Below the pieces are notes generated by a model. It was not told the DNA's origin and ran no database searches. It saw only the letters and a program-made list of their open reading frames with translations. Positions 1 through 10,805 of a stretch of 64,000 nucleotides of DNA are shown here, one piece after another. Origin of the DNA: Cepaea nemoralis (lineage: Eukaryota > Mollusca > Gastropoda > Stylommatophora > Helicidae); assembly GCA_014155875.1 (NCBI GenBank), contig JACEFZ010013514.1:18501-82500 (forward strand), given 5' to 3'. The position numbers were made by a program, and so were the translations under genes. Each line of letters begins with the position of its first letter. The first letter of the stretch is position 1.

Positions 1-420
1 CCAGGACTGTGTTCTTGTCCCGATCATGCCATGCTGCCAAACCATCAAGGTATTTATCCCTTTGTCTTCCTTTTGATCTCTTCCCATCAAGCTAGCTAGT
101 TGTCACTAAATTTTCAAGTCCATTTCTCCTCATAACATGTCCAGAAATTTTGACTGTCCAAATATAATTTCACAAATTAATTTCCGTTATTCATTTGTCT
201 CTTGAAAGACTGTTTCATTTGATTTTCTGTCCGTTCATGGTATTCTTTGCATGTTTCTCAAAAAACCACATTGCAACGCCAATAGACGTTTCTCAGCTTG
301 CTGTTAATTGTCCGTGTTTCACACGCATATAACAATATGGGTTCTATATAACACTTCAACACACTTTTTCTCACTGCATGCAATTGACAACTTTTTGTTG
401 GTACGTGCGTTTTCCATCTT
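1..420 (-). pseudogene. RTE-like LINE, 3' end of reverse transcriptase ORF (fragment)
   Basis: Read on the minus strand, this stretch gives pieces of the C-terminal part of an RTE-type endonuclease-reverse transcriptase. LKCYIEPILLYACE lies near 300-355, and further downstream HVMRRNGLENLVTT and RQRDKYLDGLA lie near 50-150. The same block recurs at 23.2 kb (KNILTNKKMSVYTRKRVEG) and the distal part at 49.03 kb. Stops and frame changes interrupt it, so it is a dead 5'-truncated copy running off the window edge. In the family this segment follows the catalytic palm and has no activity alone. The RTE assignment is by motif recall only. Confidence 0.7.
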
Positions 421-511
421 TCAGAAGGCCACGTTTGCCGGAGTATAGATGAACGTATATACAAATATGTATATATATACATACACATATGCATGCGTGC
501 GTGTGTATGTT

Positions 512-640
<129 letters not shown>

Positions 641-1034
641 GAGACAGACGCACCACAGGCAGACAGATAAAGAGAGTGACGGAGAACATACACACTGAAA
701 AAAAAAATGTAAATAAACAATGAAATGAAATACAATTAAATACGTTTGTTGTCCACTCCATTTCGGTGACCTTCCCTAGAGGGTCCTTTTCAAAATACGG
801 AAGCATGCACATGCCAATCCTGCAACTTAACTAATGCTTATGGTTTATGTCATGTGGCGCTGGCGATCATGTCTCCCCACAGCCATCTATCTGCTTCGTG
901 TACTGCTAACCATTCCTCATGCATATGTCCCTCCACGCTATGATGTAAATTCTCCAGCATCTCCTCTCTCGTTCATCTCCTGCCTCTCCTCCTATCCATG
1001 GTGCCCATCCATTTCTGTTGTTGTCGTTGTTGTC

Positions 1035-1170
1035 TAAGATGTGCTTCATAAGTGATGTATGTATGAAATAATTTATGCGATCAGAGAGATAAGAAGAGTA
1101 GAATGTTAGAAGTGTCTGCGTGCCCAGTTATTAATTCTTTTGAAAATAAAGTCCGTTCTTTCATTCGTTC
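1035..1170 (+). repeat. Tail G, LINE/SINE-type 3' end with AATAAA
   Basis: This roughly 125-bp segment is shared with 60,420-60,560 and 63,610-63,735. It runs from GTTGTCTAAGATGTGCTTC through a GA-rich middle to TGCGTGCCCA...TTGAAAATAAAG. All three copies are in the same orientation and end just after a canonical AATAAA polyadenylation signal. That is the layout expected of a repeated retroelement 3' end. No coding capacity is visible. Confidence 0.7.
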
Positions 1171-1174
1171 ATTA

Positions 1175-1340
1175 CAACTTCCCCATTTGTGACGACTTTC
1201 CCCTTCTCATGACGTGCGCAAGGAATACGAACTGTCGGATGTGAGTGCTCAGTTCTCTTCTTGAGTTAACGTCTTTAAAATTATCCCCATTAGACTTTGA
1301 ATCCACTCCCGTTTCTCCCATCATCACCTTACAAAACCAC
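1175..1340 (-). pseudogene. Short RTE-like LINE 3' remnant
   Basis: The minus strand matches the remnant at 26,405-26,640. Both contain CAGTTCTCTT(C/T)(T/A)TGAGTTAAC followed by TTTAAAATTATC(C/T)CCATT. The matching copy at 26.4 kb still shows the RTE C-terminal peptide, so this one is inferred to be the same family. It is only about 160 bp and heavily decayed. Confidence 0.45.
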
Positions 1341-1839
1341 AGCTCTGAAGCTTAATTTAAAATTACTTACTTTTCAGAAAATTGGCTTCAGTAAATATTA
1401 TCCCGATATGCTTTTACAAAATGATGTTTCTCACTTCGACTGACTATGATATTTTGCATAATGTATTCTTCATCTTGGGAAATGTTGATTTTGATCAGGC
1501 TATTCCACATTTAGCTTATTTGATAAATTTATGTATGTATGCGTATATATAGATACGCATATATATACGTACATACGCATTTAATTTTTTTTAATTTTTA
1601 CATATTTTATTTATTTTTATGTGCACGCATATATGTTTTGTTGCCTTTTCCTTTTCGGTTTTTAACACTCCTTCCACTTTCTACATTTATATTTTCCAGA
1701 ATTTCGTTTTTCCTTAGTTTTGATATTTACGAGAATTTATTATCATCATGTGCCATCCAGATATGTGTCTTCTCTTCCCATTGATTTATTCCCATCAATG
1801 TTGACACTGGTCACAATGTTTTCCATTTTATTTCTCTTT

Positions 1840-2330
1840 ATAACTATCCTCATCATCATCCAGTGCCTTACCTACAGACAAGGGCGAACATACCTCTCCA
1901 CAAATTGCGACCTCCGACAGCATGGATCAGTTCGTGTGCTGACTCCCTTCCGTGCCATGACACAAGACTGTCAAGAATCTTCTCACGCTGTCTCCCCCTA
2001 TCTCTCTTTCTACAAATCTTTCTAGTTTTTACAACATGTTCCAGTTTTTGTCTTCTAATAATGTGACCAAAAATGATGATTTCTTCTTTATGATGTTTTG
2101 AGATAAGTTGTCTTTCCGACTAAGCTTCTCTCAAAACGTTCAGATAACTCATTGTGGCTGTCCAATTAATGTTCAGCATTTTTCAATAAAAACCACGCTT
2201 CTATGAGTTTTTTCGACTGTTTAATAATTGTCCAGGTTTCGCAGCCTTATAATACTACCCAAAAATCAGGAGAGTTGCATTTCTAATTTATAGCTAAGAA
2301 CTGTTTTTATATATTCTTTGTGGTTTGTTT
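1840..2330 (-). pseudogene. RTE-like LINE, 3' end of ORF (fragment)
   Basis: The minus-strand translation gives FGHIIRRQKLEHVVKT, then KRDRGRQREKILDSLVSWHG and ESAHELIHAVGG, the end of the RTE-like ORF seen also at 10.8, 25.8, 26.4, 49.8 and 58.6 kb. The segment to about 2,330 continues upstream in the element as decayed sequence matching the region before the WHG block. Several stops break the frame. Nothing suggests host function. Confidence 0.7.
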
Positions 2331-2764
2331 TTCGTTGCCATTAACGAAGATTTCGGTGGAGACGTTAGATTGTATACGTGTGTTTTTCCTGTACTCGAAT
2401 TTACATGCTCCATACTTGTGTTATTTCGCATTCCACTTCTAATCCGCTAGCAGTCAGCGCCATTTTCCTTAATCCCGATAATAAAGTTAGCGCATATATC
2501 AGTCAAAATTATCATACCCCTTTGCGGGGAATCTAGCTGGGGCTTAACTGTTTTAGCGCCACACAAAAAGTAGGATTGGACCAAATATGGTACACAATCA
2601 AATTAACAGTATTATAATGTAAATTTCCGTTCACTGAGCATTGAAATTGCGGAAGATACCACGAAACAAAACAAAAAAACACGATGACCCTAGTATGGCG
2701 GTATGTCGTCCTTATGCCCAAATGGGAGGTCACATTTAGCGATATATTATCCTTTGGCACTGAA

Positions 2765-3015
2765 TCAGTTGCCGGATACGTGGCAAAGGAGTTATGGAAG
2801 CAGTTCGTGATCCCGCATACCCGCGTTCAAAACACAGCGATTTGGCAGCAGAACACACTGCGTTGTTTTTTTTTTTTTTTTATAAAATGGTATGGGTGCT
2901 GGTCATTCAGAAAGCAATGGTAAACTACTGAACGCAAACTTGCCAAGAGATCACAAACATCTAACCAATGCTGGGGTTGATTGCGATGTCATGTAAAGGA
3001 TATGCAGCTAACTTA
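2765..3015 (+). mobile_element. SINE-B, tRNA-headed SINE
   Basis: The head contains CGTGGCAAAGGAGTTATGG (box A-like) and CGCGTTCAAAACAC (box B-like, relative of GGTTCGAANCC), the two internal RNA polymerase III promoter elements of a tRNA-derived SINE. A T-run near 2,868-2,882 divides it from the body, which has AGAAAGCAATGG and TAAACTACTGAACG, then ends in AAAGGATATGCAGC. The body recurs at 7.29, 22.43 and 28.74 kb and the head at 21.85/22.35 kb. The T-run is probably an expanded internal tract. Confidence 0.75.
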
Positions 3016-3019
3016 ATGA

Positions 3020-4730
3020 ATCAGCTAAGCCACCATTCTGAAAGGACAGTCTGTCATTCTGTAAAAAAAAAAAAAAAGTAAGTTCTGTAAAGCCACATTA
3101 AATGAGCACTGTTACCTTGAACTTTGTAGTCGATGCGTTATTTATAGTTAGTCAAAACAGCGTAGGCGTCTATGCAGGGAATATGTATAGAGTAATCACA
3201 CAGACCATAATGATACGTATAGATTAGTAACAAGAGCTCCAACACAACGTATACAATTATCACATGTACTACAACAATGCGTCTGATCAGAATCGGTGTG
3301 CTTGCCATATATGGTAATATATATTCTAAAGAAATAGTGCAAACAGGTTGTGAAAGCTGTATCTATATAGTACACCCACTGTGACTTTTATCTGTATGGA
3401 TAATCTTTAAATAGACGCGCACAACACACCAGTAAACACAATCTGCAAACAGAAGGTTTAATGTCAAATATATTGCTATATTTTCTCCAGGACATGATTT
3501 GCACTGATAGCGTATTTGTTTAAAATCGAAGATCAGAAATCGCAAACATGTGAGCTGCATAATACTGTTGCACAATTTAGGGCGCAGAAAATGGCTGCAT
3601 ATACTTAAGTAACGATGCGACGAATAATATAAATGCATTGGTATCAATGTGGTTAATTATTCCCTGATTAAAAGCTGAAATGGAATTAATTATGCATCGA
3701 AAAAATGTCTGAGAAGAATTACAGGGAAAAAAAGCAGAACTCACGTCCGAATGGAGTCCATAGCTTCTCGATATTTCCGAAGTCATATTTGTTCCATTTA
3801 CGAAACTAAAAGTTGATTTCAAAATGGCGTGCTATGTAAATTTGCAAGTGATCACGTGGTCTCTAGCGTCTACAGACCTTTGCTCCGCCCTTTCCTGTTG
3901 CAGTGTGCACGGGTCCCGTTTTATTGTTATTGTTGTTACTGTTGTTATCGTTGATGTAATGAGTTCTTGTTTCCTCGTTATCATTCATGCAGCTTTACTG
4001 CGTTGGTTAGGTGAAGGCGGGGTATGCTGCATTATAATACTGTTAGTTCTTTATTTTCAAGCTACATTTAAAACAAAATATAATAATTACAAAGATAATC
4101 GTTAGGAAAGAGTCAGAAGCAAATAAGATATATAGAGACCTGGAAAGATGGTAATTGAGAGATAGTAAAAGAAATAAATTTGAAAAAAAAAAAATGTAAA
4201 AATAGGTTTATATTACCATTTCCTATCCCGTTACCTACTTATTCCAATACGGTCAAGGACGACAGACTCCGCCCTTTCCAAACAAAGACAGTTGCCATGG
4301 CTCCACCCACTGGCCTAGTTAAGTTCCGGAGAACGGGAGTCATGACTGTCTTGCCCTGCAAGAGTTTTCCACACAATCATAGACCTCCCCCACCCTGCCA
4401 CTCATCAATCAGCACCCACTCCCACTGCAACCACTCCTTGCCACATTCATTCTGATGCTCCAGACACCACGTGTTCCCAAAAAAGGAGGGAAATGAGAAT
4501 CGTGGTAATTGCCGATATCATTACGCGCTCAAGGTCACATTTCTGCAAAGATACCCCCGGACTATACTTGGAACGAATGATCATTGGGAATGGCTTCCCT
4601 CGGCGTCTAAATGGATTGATCCTACTGACGCACCAGAACTAATTCGGCTAAAGACGCCAAAAGTTATGCAAGTTTGAAACTGTCAAGTCTGCCCACCATA
4701 TGTCGATGTTTCTGTGGCCACGAGGCAGCT
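3020..4730. other. No recognised gene; short A/T runs only
   Basis: I see AT-rich unique-looking DNA with a 15-bp A-run at 3,063 and a 13-bp A-run near 4,181. No repeat found elsewhere in the window, no RNA gene and no coding frame with protein-like composition was recognised. Weak similarity to families not represented here cannot be excluded. Confidence 0.5.
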
Positions 4731-4732
4731 GA

Positions 4733-4955
4733 ATTCTTCTTCTTCTTCTTCTTCTTCTTCTTCTTCTTCTTCTTCTTCTTCTTCTTCTTCTTCTTCTTCT
4801 TCTTCTTCTTCTGCTGCTGCTCCTGCTCCTCCTCCTCCTTCTTCTTCTTCTTCTTCTTCTTCTTCTTCTTCTTCTTCTTCTTCTTCTTCTTCTTCTTCTT
4901 CTTCTTCTTCTTCCGATTCCCCTTCCTCTTCCTCTTCCTCTTTTCCTTCTTCTAA
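4733..4955. repeat. (TTC)n microsatellite with CTG/CTC interruption
   Basis: Two TTC arrays, about 4,733-4,812 and 4,838-4,912, flank a short CTGCTGCTGCTCCTG interruption and grade into TTCCTC repeats. The array is homopurine/homopyrimidine, so it is a candidate for triplex DNA. The poly-Ser, poly-Phe, poly-Glu and poly-Arg frames through it are artefacts. GAA/TTC arrays recur at 28.3, 30.9, 50.2 and 59.3 kb, often next to LINE tails. Confidence 0.95.
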
Positions 4956-5721
4956 CATTTATCCCATAATGATGCACAGACCTTCAACAAGCTCACACAC
5001 ACCAAGGTGTCCTATCATTTGGTGCAGCTATGTCCTTGTGAAACAATTCAGATAAGTCATATTTTTTTTAAAGTCAAATAAAAAAAGTCAGATTTAAAAA
5101 AAGAAAAAAAAAACAACAACAAGTCCCGAAGCATAAAACCAGCTATGGATCTGAGCAGGGATGGATTAACCATTAGGTAAACAAGGCACGTGCCTAGGGC
5201 ACCAAGCATTTGGGGGGCACCACAAGTCCTCAAGAAAAATGTGTATATTGTCCCGGTAGCGTAATTGCATGGCATAAGCAAATCGCTAATGTAATATTGA
5301 ATCGCACATTATTTAACCTTGGTCCCACAACCCAGGGGTAAAATACCCCCCACCCAGTTTTTTTTTGCTATTTTTGATATTTTTCTTCAAGGTTTTTTGG
5401 TGCTATTTTTTGACTTTTCTGGGATATGTTTGTGCTACGTAACGCACTAATGCGTAGGGACAAATTCACTTCCGTTTTGGTCTGCTAGTGAAAACAATTG
5501 TGAATAGTGCTAATTTGTCGACGTATAATTGAATGACTGTACATTTGCATAACGGCTTAGAACTACTTTGCATTTTCGAACATTTGTATAAACTACTTAC
5601 TGATGTAGATATTACTAATTTAGCTTACACAGCAAAACGTGATTTGACGAAGGTAAGGTTAATGGTTACACTTTTTACTTTCGTTTTCGTTTTCATCTAA
5701 GGGTTTTTAATTCTAAAAAAT

Positions 5722-5827
<106 letters not shown>

Positions 5828-5833
5828 CGTCTA

Positions 5834-6469
5834 TTGGTAGTTAGTGTTGAAGGAGTTTATTACTGCGCTTTAAATGTGCTTTTATCGATTTTGATAAAGC
5901 AATTATTGATAGGTGATGCCCCTGAGGTATTTCAGATTGCCAGAGACAAATTTCGTATATCTGCTTTCTACACCATTGTTGACAAACTTGAGACAGAGAT
6001 GAGTAGACGAGGACAGGTATATAATGATCTAGCAGTTCGATTTTCTTGTTTGGTCGATGTACCACAAACATCTCAGTGTTGTGAAGGACTAATAAATGCT
6101 TATCCTGAATATCTGAACAATAATTTATATACTGAACTACAATAGTTTCACTCATATATTCGCCACAAGTTTCGTGCATCAAAATCTGACAACACGTTCA
6201 GTCATGCAGAACTCTACAAAGTAATAGTTAGAGACAACATCGAGTGTGCTTTTCCAAATGTAGAAATCGCCTTGCGCATATTTTTAACATTAATGGTTAC
6301 GAACTGTTCAAGTGAGCGCTCTTTTTCTCAGTTGAAACGGACAAAAAATCCAAGTAGATCGACAATGAAACAAGAAAGGCTTGATTCCTTATCTTTGCTG
6401 ATGATTGAGGCAGACTTGTTGCGCAAAATTAACTTTGATGATGTACTCAAAAAACTTTGCCAGGCGTAA
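5834..6469 (+). pseudogene. hAT transposase, C-terminal part with in-frame stop
   Basis: One frame runs from 5,834 to the TAA at 6,467-6,469, broken only by a TAG at 6,143-6,145. The second half contains NCSSERSFSQLKRTKNPSRS followed by a leucine-rich end, the hAT C-terminal dimerisation domain (Dimer_Tnp_hAT). The style is that of transposases annotated as ZMYM1-like or 52-kDa-repressor-like. A full hAT transposase is usually 500-800 residues. Only about 210 remain, so the zinc finger and at least part of the RNase H-like core are missing. The first ATG at 5,834 follows the TA tract directly and is probably not the original start. Nonfunctional by truncation and nonsense codon. Confidence 0.88.
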
Positions 6470-6879
6470 ATCTAGAAAAAAGAACTTTAAAATGTAAATG
6501 TGTGCTCTCTCTCTCTCTGACTTTCTTATCTATCAAAAAAGTTGCAGTATTTTTGTCTACTATTATTACAAAATTAATTAACTATTAATTTTAATACAGA
6601 AATACCTTATTGTAGGTTTTATATGAGTGATAGTAGTACAAACATATGTGTTTACATTTCACAACTGTTTTTCTTTGTTAGTTTTTTGCATAATATTGAA
6701 CATACCAGCAGTCAGCGGAGGATCGGGGGCCCGGGGCAGTAGGGGGCACCCATGTGGGTTTGTACCTAGGGCACCAAGATGGCTTAATCCGGCCCTGGAT
6801 CTGAGATGATCTAGGACTACTATATTTTGTAGTACTGAGTGCATGAGGTATAAATGGTTAGTCTGGCCCTCTCTTAGCA

Positions 6880-7285
6880 AGCGGCGAGCTCAGGAATCCA
6901 GCACACGACCCACCGCGCTCACGCCATTACCAGCGAACCACGTTACATCAGCGGGCTAGCTCGCTATATTATTCTTCTATGTCTTTAATTCTCTTTTCTG
7001 TGTGTCTTTAGGTCTCCCACTAATCCCTTCTATTGCTGCAACAGCGACGACGACAACACCTACTACTACTACTCTGAACACTACTGAACTCACTTAGTCC
7101 TGAGAAGGACCGAACTCATTCAGCCCTCACAAGGACCAGTTTTCACCTAACATAGTCGTATTGGGCCGGCTCCCAGGCCAAGGTTTTAATGACATTATTC
7201 GTAATCCCGTATGTCCACATGGGGAAAACAGCAGCTGTGAGATTCCACAGAGGATCGCGCCGCGCTGGTACCTTACGGGGGTATG
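6880..7285. other. No recognised gene
   Basis: Apart from a short (CTA)n-like run near 7,060 this segment shows no feature I recognise. It sits between the hAT element and a SINE-B fragment. Confidence 0.4.
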
Positions 7286-7289
7286 TGAG

Positions 7290-7405
7290 ACGGTCGTTCA
7301 GAAAGCAATGGCAAACTACTGAACGTAAAAACGTGCCTAGTACATCAAGAGAAGCTGAAAATGATGGTGTTGATTGCAACGTCCTGTAAGGGATATGCAA
7401 CATTA
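7290..7405 (+). mobile_element. SINE-B, 3' half
   Basis: The segment begins GGTCGTTCAGAAAGCAATGG, continues CAAACTACTGAACG, and ends GTCCTGTAAGGGATATGCAAC, matching the body and 3' end of SINE-B at 2,900-3,015. The tRNA-like head is not recognisable here. Confidence 0.7.
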
Positions 7406-7409
7406 AAAC

Positions 7410-8545
7410 AAAACAAACAAAATGTTGTATTGGTACACCCAAGACTCGTCTTTCAGGAACCAAACCATCCATTACTAACCACATGGTCAACATGGCGACT
7501 ATACAGGCGTGGTTGGAAACACGTGGAGGGTTGTTTCTCTCTGGGCACTGTTTTCTTATTGCATTTTCCCCAGATCTGGACTTGTAGTACTCGGTTTCGA
7601 CGCTCGGTTACTGAGGTGGGTGCTTGGTGCGACCCTATAAGCTGTGGATATCTTCCCTATGCATTTTGTTTGTGCCCATGTTTGCTGTGCTGTGAAGTAT
7701 AAATTTCAGAAAATGGCGGACGGTTATCTGTGCGCACTTCGCCGACTGGCCTTAAGCGATAATACGTGCTCAGGTTGCTGGGGTTTCGCTCGGATGGCCG
7801 TCTGCTCTTGAGAATGTAGACAAACAAAAATAACACTAAGTAATGCAGCATTACAAAACACACAATTACGGAAAATACAGGACGTTGCCGCGAATAGCCT
7901 TCATCAGGAAACAAATACAAAGCCTCTTGGCAATGATCTGCATTTTCATGCTTAGGACAGCTCGTTTCCTTCAAGAGTTTACATGGGACAATGATGAGCA
8001 TTTCGTGTGGTTTTCGCTGGCACGGGAACGGAGCAATTATATGGCGACCCGTTGCTATGAAGTTGATAATGTCTGGACTACCGACTGTTCTTCACAAATC
8101 CACTCTGACGTTTAGTATGGCCAAAGTATGTCGGCTTCCGAAAAACGATGCTTTTTGCGCAAAGTTTATACTTATGTTTATTTATCTATTAATTTATGTA
8201 ATCATTTATTTATTGTTTTTTCCATTATTTTTTCTTCTTGTTTTTAGACAGGATATTCTAAGAATACTTCTGTAACATCTAAGTTCTAAGGTCCCGACTT
8301 TTTACAGAGTAATCTTATATCACCATTAAAATGCTAAATATTAATAGTTACGTCTTATTAATATCTTCTGAAGCAAAGCTGTTCAAAAGAGTTCCGCTAA
8401 GTCTCGAGACAAGGCAAGAGTTGATGCCCTTAGTAACACATCAAAACAGTGGAAGGAATATAGCCGATCTTGGAGATAGTTCGGCGCAGAGGAGCTTCAA
8501 AATCGGCGTTTTGTTGGATAATCTTGAGCGGAAACTCCTCACAAA
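7410..8545. other. No recognised gene
   Basis: AT-rich from about 8,160 to 8,280, otherwise mixed composition. None of the open frames has recognisable motifs or protein-like composition, and I found no internal match to the repeat families used here. Confidence 0.4.
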
Positions 8546-8552
8546 TCGGAAA

Positions 8553-8703
8553 AAGGACCCTCTGCCTATGAACAACAACAATTCCTGAATGGTCTGACTG
8601 GCAAGTCTGTTCTGGTCAAGCACAAGTGGGGATTGGAATACAATGGTTGCCTGGTCTCTGTTGATGGATACGCGAATCTCCAGTTGGCCAACACAGAACA
8701 GAT
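8553..8703 (+). pseudogene. SNRPF: Sm-F (small nuclear ribonucleoprotein F) gene fragment
   Basis: From 8,582 the frame reads [20 protein letters not shown], then [20 protein letters not shown], which is unmistakably the Sm1 motif region of Sm-F, a core protein of the heptameric Sm ring on spliceosomal snRNAs. Just upstream, PLPMN in another frame resembles the Sm-F N-terminus, implying a small indel near 8,575. The similarity stops after NTEQ, where Sm-F should continue with its second Sm motif (about 35 more residues). There is no GT splice donor at the break, and a repeat insertion starts 20 bp later. I read it as a truncated, probably retroposed pseudogene. An exon of a real gene is less likely. 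Confidence 0.8.
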
Positions 8704-8711
8704 CATTAAAC

Positions 8712-9322
8712 ATGTATTAAAAATTTATTATTTGGTTGTTTCGGGATTTGAAATTTAAATATTGAGCACAACCCACTACTGGCAACGCTGATCGTACTCC
8801 GACATGAACCTAAGGCCTATCCACGTCAATATGGAAGCACTATACTCGAGTTTCGCACTCGTTTGAGCTCGTCAGCAGTGCATATCCCTGACCGGATCCG
8901 GAAACAAGCCCCGGATCACGCGTGTGAAGCGGGTGTGTAACCACGCGGCACATACTGGACACGCCAAATTATCACACCAGAATACCACAACGCTACCCAT
9001 CGTAGGCTATGCTCAAGATTGCCCAATCGCCGCGACTGACGTCCGTCAATCGATGTGGACCCGAACGATCAGGACTTCTCACTGGCAAGGAACACCAGGC
9101 CTCCTAAATCCAGTGAGCAATAATCAAATTGATTATTTGGTTGTTTCGGGATTTGAAATTTAAATATTGAGCACAACCCACTACTGGCAACGCTGATCGT
9201 ACTCCGACATGAACCTAAGGCCGAGTGCTTCCATATTGACGTGGATAGGCCTTAGGTTCATGGCGGAGTACGATCAGCGTTGCTAGTAGTGGGTTGTGCT
9301 CAATATTTAAATGTATTAAAAA
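8712..9322. mobile_element. 587-bp fold-back insertion with 12-bp flanking duplication
   Basis: The same 12 bp, ATGTATTAAAAA, stands at 8,712-8,723 and 9,311-9,322. Between them a roughly 91-bp unit occurs three times: directly at 8,727-8,817 and 9,132-9,222 (offset exactly 405 bp) and inverted at 9,223-9,310. The second and third copies make a hairpin with arms of about 60 bp around a 25-bp loop (9,223-9,247). No transposase is present and no class is assigned. The flanking duplication says the block arrived as one insertion. Confidence 0.8.
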
Positions 9323-9415
9323 CTCAAAACTAATATCGTGAGGGCCGATTTAATTGCACCGGGTTTTGCCCAGCTGGCTCAGTTTCTCTTTGCAGAACGG
9401 AGGGCCGCTTGCATA

Positions 9416-9452
9416 CAGTTGAGTTGAGTTGAGTTGAGTTGAGTTGAGTTGA
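9416..9452. repeat. (GTTGA)n pentanucleotide tract
   Basis: About seven copies of GTTGA end in GAATTAGTTGAG. The tract directly abuts repeat J on its right. Read on the minus strand it is a (TCAAC)n tail following the J sequence, as a retroposon tail would be. Confidence 0.85.
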
Positions 9453-9454
9453 AT

Positions 9455-9770
9455 TAGTTGAGATACGACCCGACATCACTACACTTAGGACATTCCCACA
9501 CGCGCTCCGCCATCTCGTTCAACAGCCAGCGAAGAGTCATACTGCTAATCGGTCTAACTGCCATCTGATTGAAAGTTCTCATGCTCTTCACTCTCAGTTT
9601 TGAGATTAGTCCAGATCCACTTTCGATCCCCCGCCAAATCATTCTCTCCACATACAGGTTCTCAGTCTATTCCACCGCCTTCTCCATCTGATCCCACATG
9701 CTTTCAGACAGCTTCGCACAAAGCACCTCCTCCGTAGCTCCAGCGCTGATCCCCAAAGTCTAGAATTCCA
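9455..9770 (-). repeat. Repeat J / SINE-D related interspersed repeat
   Basis: 9,465-9,560 matches 21,185-21,270 (CACTACACT..GG.CATTCC and CAACAGCCAG) and, inverted, 40,255-40,325. 9,706-9,765 (CGCACAAAGCAC..CTCCGTAGCTCCAGCG) matches the body of SINE-D at 46.42 kb. The element is therefore a composite or an older member of a SINE-D related family. No A or B box is clear. Confidence 0.55.
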
Positions 9771-9886
9771 GAATTCATCACTTTTATTAGGTGTGCATTC
9801 TACAGTTAATAACCTTTATTAGCTGCGCATATTATACTTAATAACCTGTATCTGCAGCAAATTTCTTGAAAATTGACATTTATTTT

Positions 9887-9901
9887 GGGGGGGGGGGGGG
9901 G
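9887..9901. repeat. Poly(G) run, 15 bp
   Basis: An uninterrupted run of 15 G, one of several homopolymeric G or C tracts of 14 bp or more in the window. The rest of 9,770-10,320 contains a decayed SINE-C piece near 9,990-10,060 (TTAAACTTCCGATGCCCTGATGG) and nothing else recognised. Confidence 0.9.
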
Positions 9902-10319
9902 ATTTCCTTTCCCTATCCTATGACTGTCCCCAGTCTACCTACAAGTCAGAAGGTTTGTGTCTCTTAGTCTAGTTTTTATCCCTTGACTTGTCTAACATGG
10001 TCGAGAGGATAAACTTTTAAACTTCCGATGCCCTGATGGCCAGCTAGGCTGTTCAACACTCAAGCAAGCGTTAATTTTGACTTAAACTTTGACTTCTTAT
10101 TCAGAAGACAATTGCGAACTACTGAAACCATAATGTTGCAAAGATTCAACATGAGGTTGATGGCTACAAAGATAATGCAAAATTGTGTTTTGTCTGACAC
10201 GGGGATCCTACCAGTAGCCGCGCTACCGTCAGCATAACTCTGCTGGTTGGCATTGTAACACTCTAGCACCTCTACCACTTCAAGGTGTCGAGATATCAGT
10301 CAGGGGGAGGGGAGGGGGG

Positions 10320-10805
10320 GGGGGTCTTCTTCTTCTTCTTCTTCTTCTTCTTCTGCGTTCATCCGAAGTATTTTCAGACGTAAATGCGGTATGTTTCGTT
10401 ATGCACCCTTGGGCCAAAACCCTTAGGCCAGGAGGTGACCAACACGAGGATCCGCGGGCCGCATGCGGCCCGCCCGGAGTCATGTTGCGGCCCGCGGAGT
10501 ATAAGCGACGATGTGGTCGAGGCCGTAGCACGCTTGCTTGCTTAATTTAATTAACAAAAAAAAAATTAGGCGAGTGGCCCGGCAGGAAATATTTTCTGAA
10601 ATTTGACACGCCTGCTAAAAAGGTTGGCCAACCCTGTTAAGCCAATACATCCGACTTTAGCGTGCGCTTTTTTTTAAAACCAGGTTAGCATTCCTGGGGG
10701 ATTCTCACTGTCGTGGTGCCGTCCACATCCCAGCTGGTCAAGTTAGAACGGTTGAAGACTTCACGGTCAGCCCTCAAGGGAAGCATCAGACAGGGGCAGC
10801 CATAA
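10320..10805 (-). mobile_element. Tail E, LINE 3' end, interrupted by a MITE
   Basis: On the minus strand this gives the Tail E sequence: CTGTCTGATGCTTCCC near 10,785, the region ending in CAGGAATGCTAACCTGGT near 10,680, the TCGGATGTATTGGCTTAA region, and finally TACTTCGGATGAACGCA followed by GAA repeats (10,328-10,353). It matches copies at 16.36-16.86, 21.90-22.35 and 31.18-31.34 kb. The 5' part is missing relative to the 444-bp copy at 21.9 kb. A 208-bp element separates the two halves. Confidence 0.75.
10423..10644. mobile_element. hAT-type MITE, about 208 bp, with TTARGCCA duplication
   Basis: The element (10,429-10,636) starts CAGGAGGTGACCAAC and its right end reversed is CAGGGTTGGCCAACC, hAT-like terminal repeats. 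The 8-bp flanks are TTAGGCCA (10,423-10,430) and TTAAGCCA (10,637-10,644). The CA shared by the left flank and the terminus suggests a 2-bp loss. It contains the perfect 20-bp palindrome GCGGGCCGCATGCGGCCCGC (10,454-10,473), a GC-rich motif familiar from several animal hAT families. It has no coding capacity, so it would depend on a transposase in trans. Confidence 0.75.

Noticed and set aside
3824..4105. Short hydrophobic reading frame as a membrane protein
   Set aside because: No recognisable family or regulatory context, and Val/Ile richness comes from a GTT-rich stretch.
4648..5055. Poly-Arg, poly-Glu and poly-Ser frames
   Set aside because: All arise from one TTC/GAA microsatellite read in different frames.
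7143..8275. Several 70-116-codon frames as genes
   Set aside because: Overlapping on both strands, with no motif or conserved composition.
8331..8588. 85-codon frame ending PLPMNNNNS as a separate gene
   Set aside because: Its end overlaps the Sm-F fragment in another frame. The upstream part has no recognisable family.
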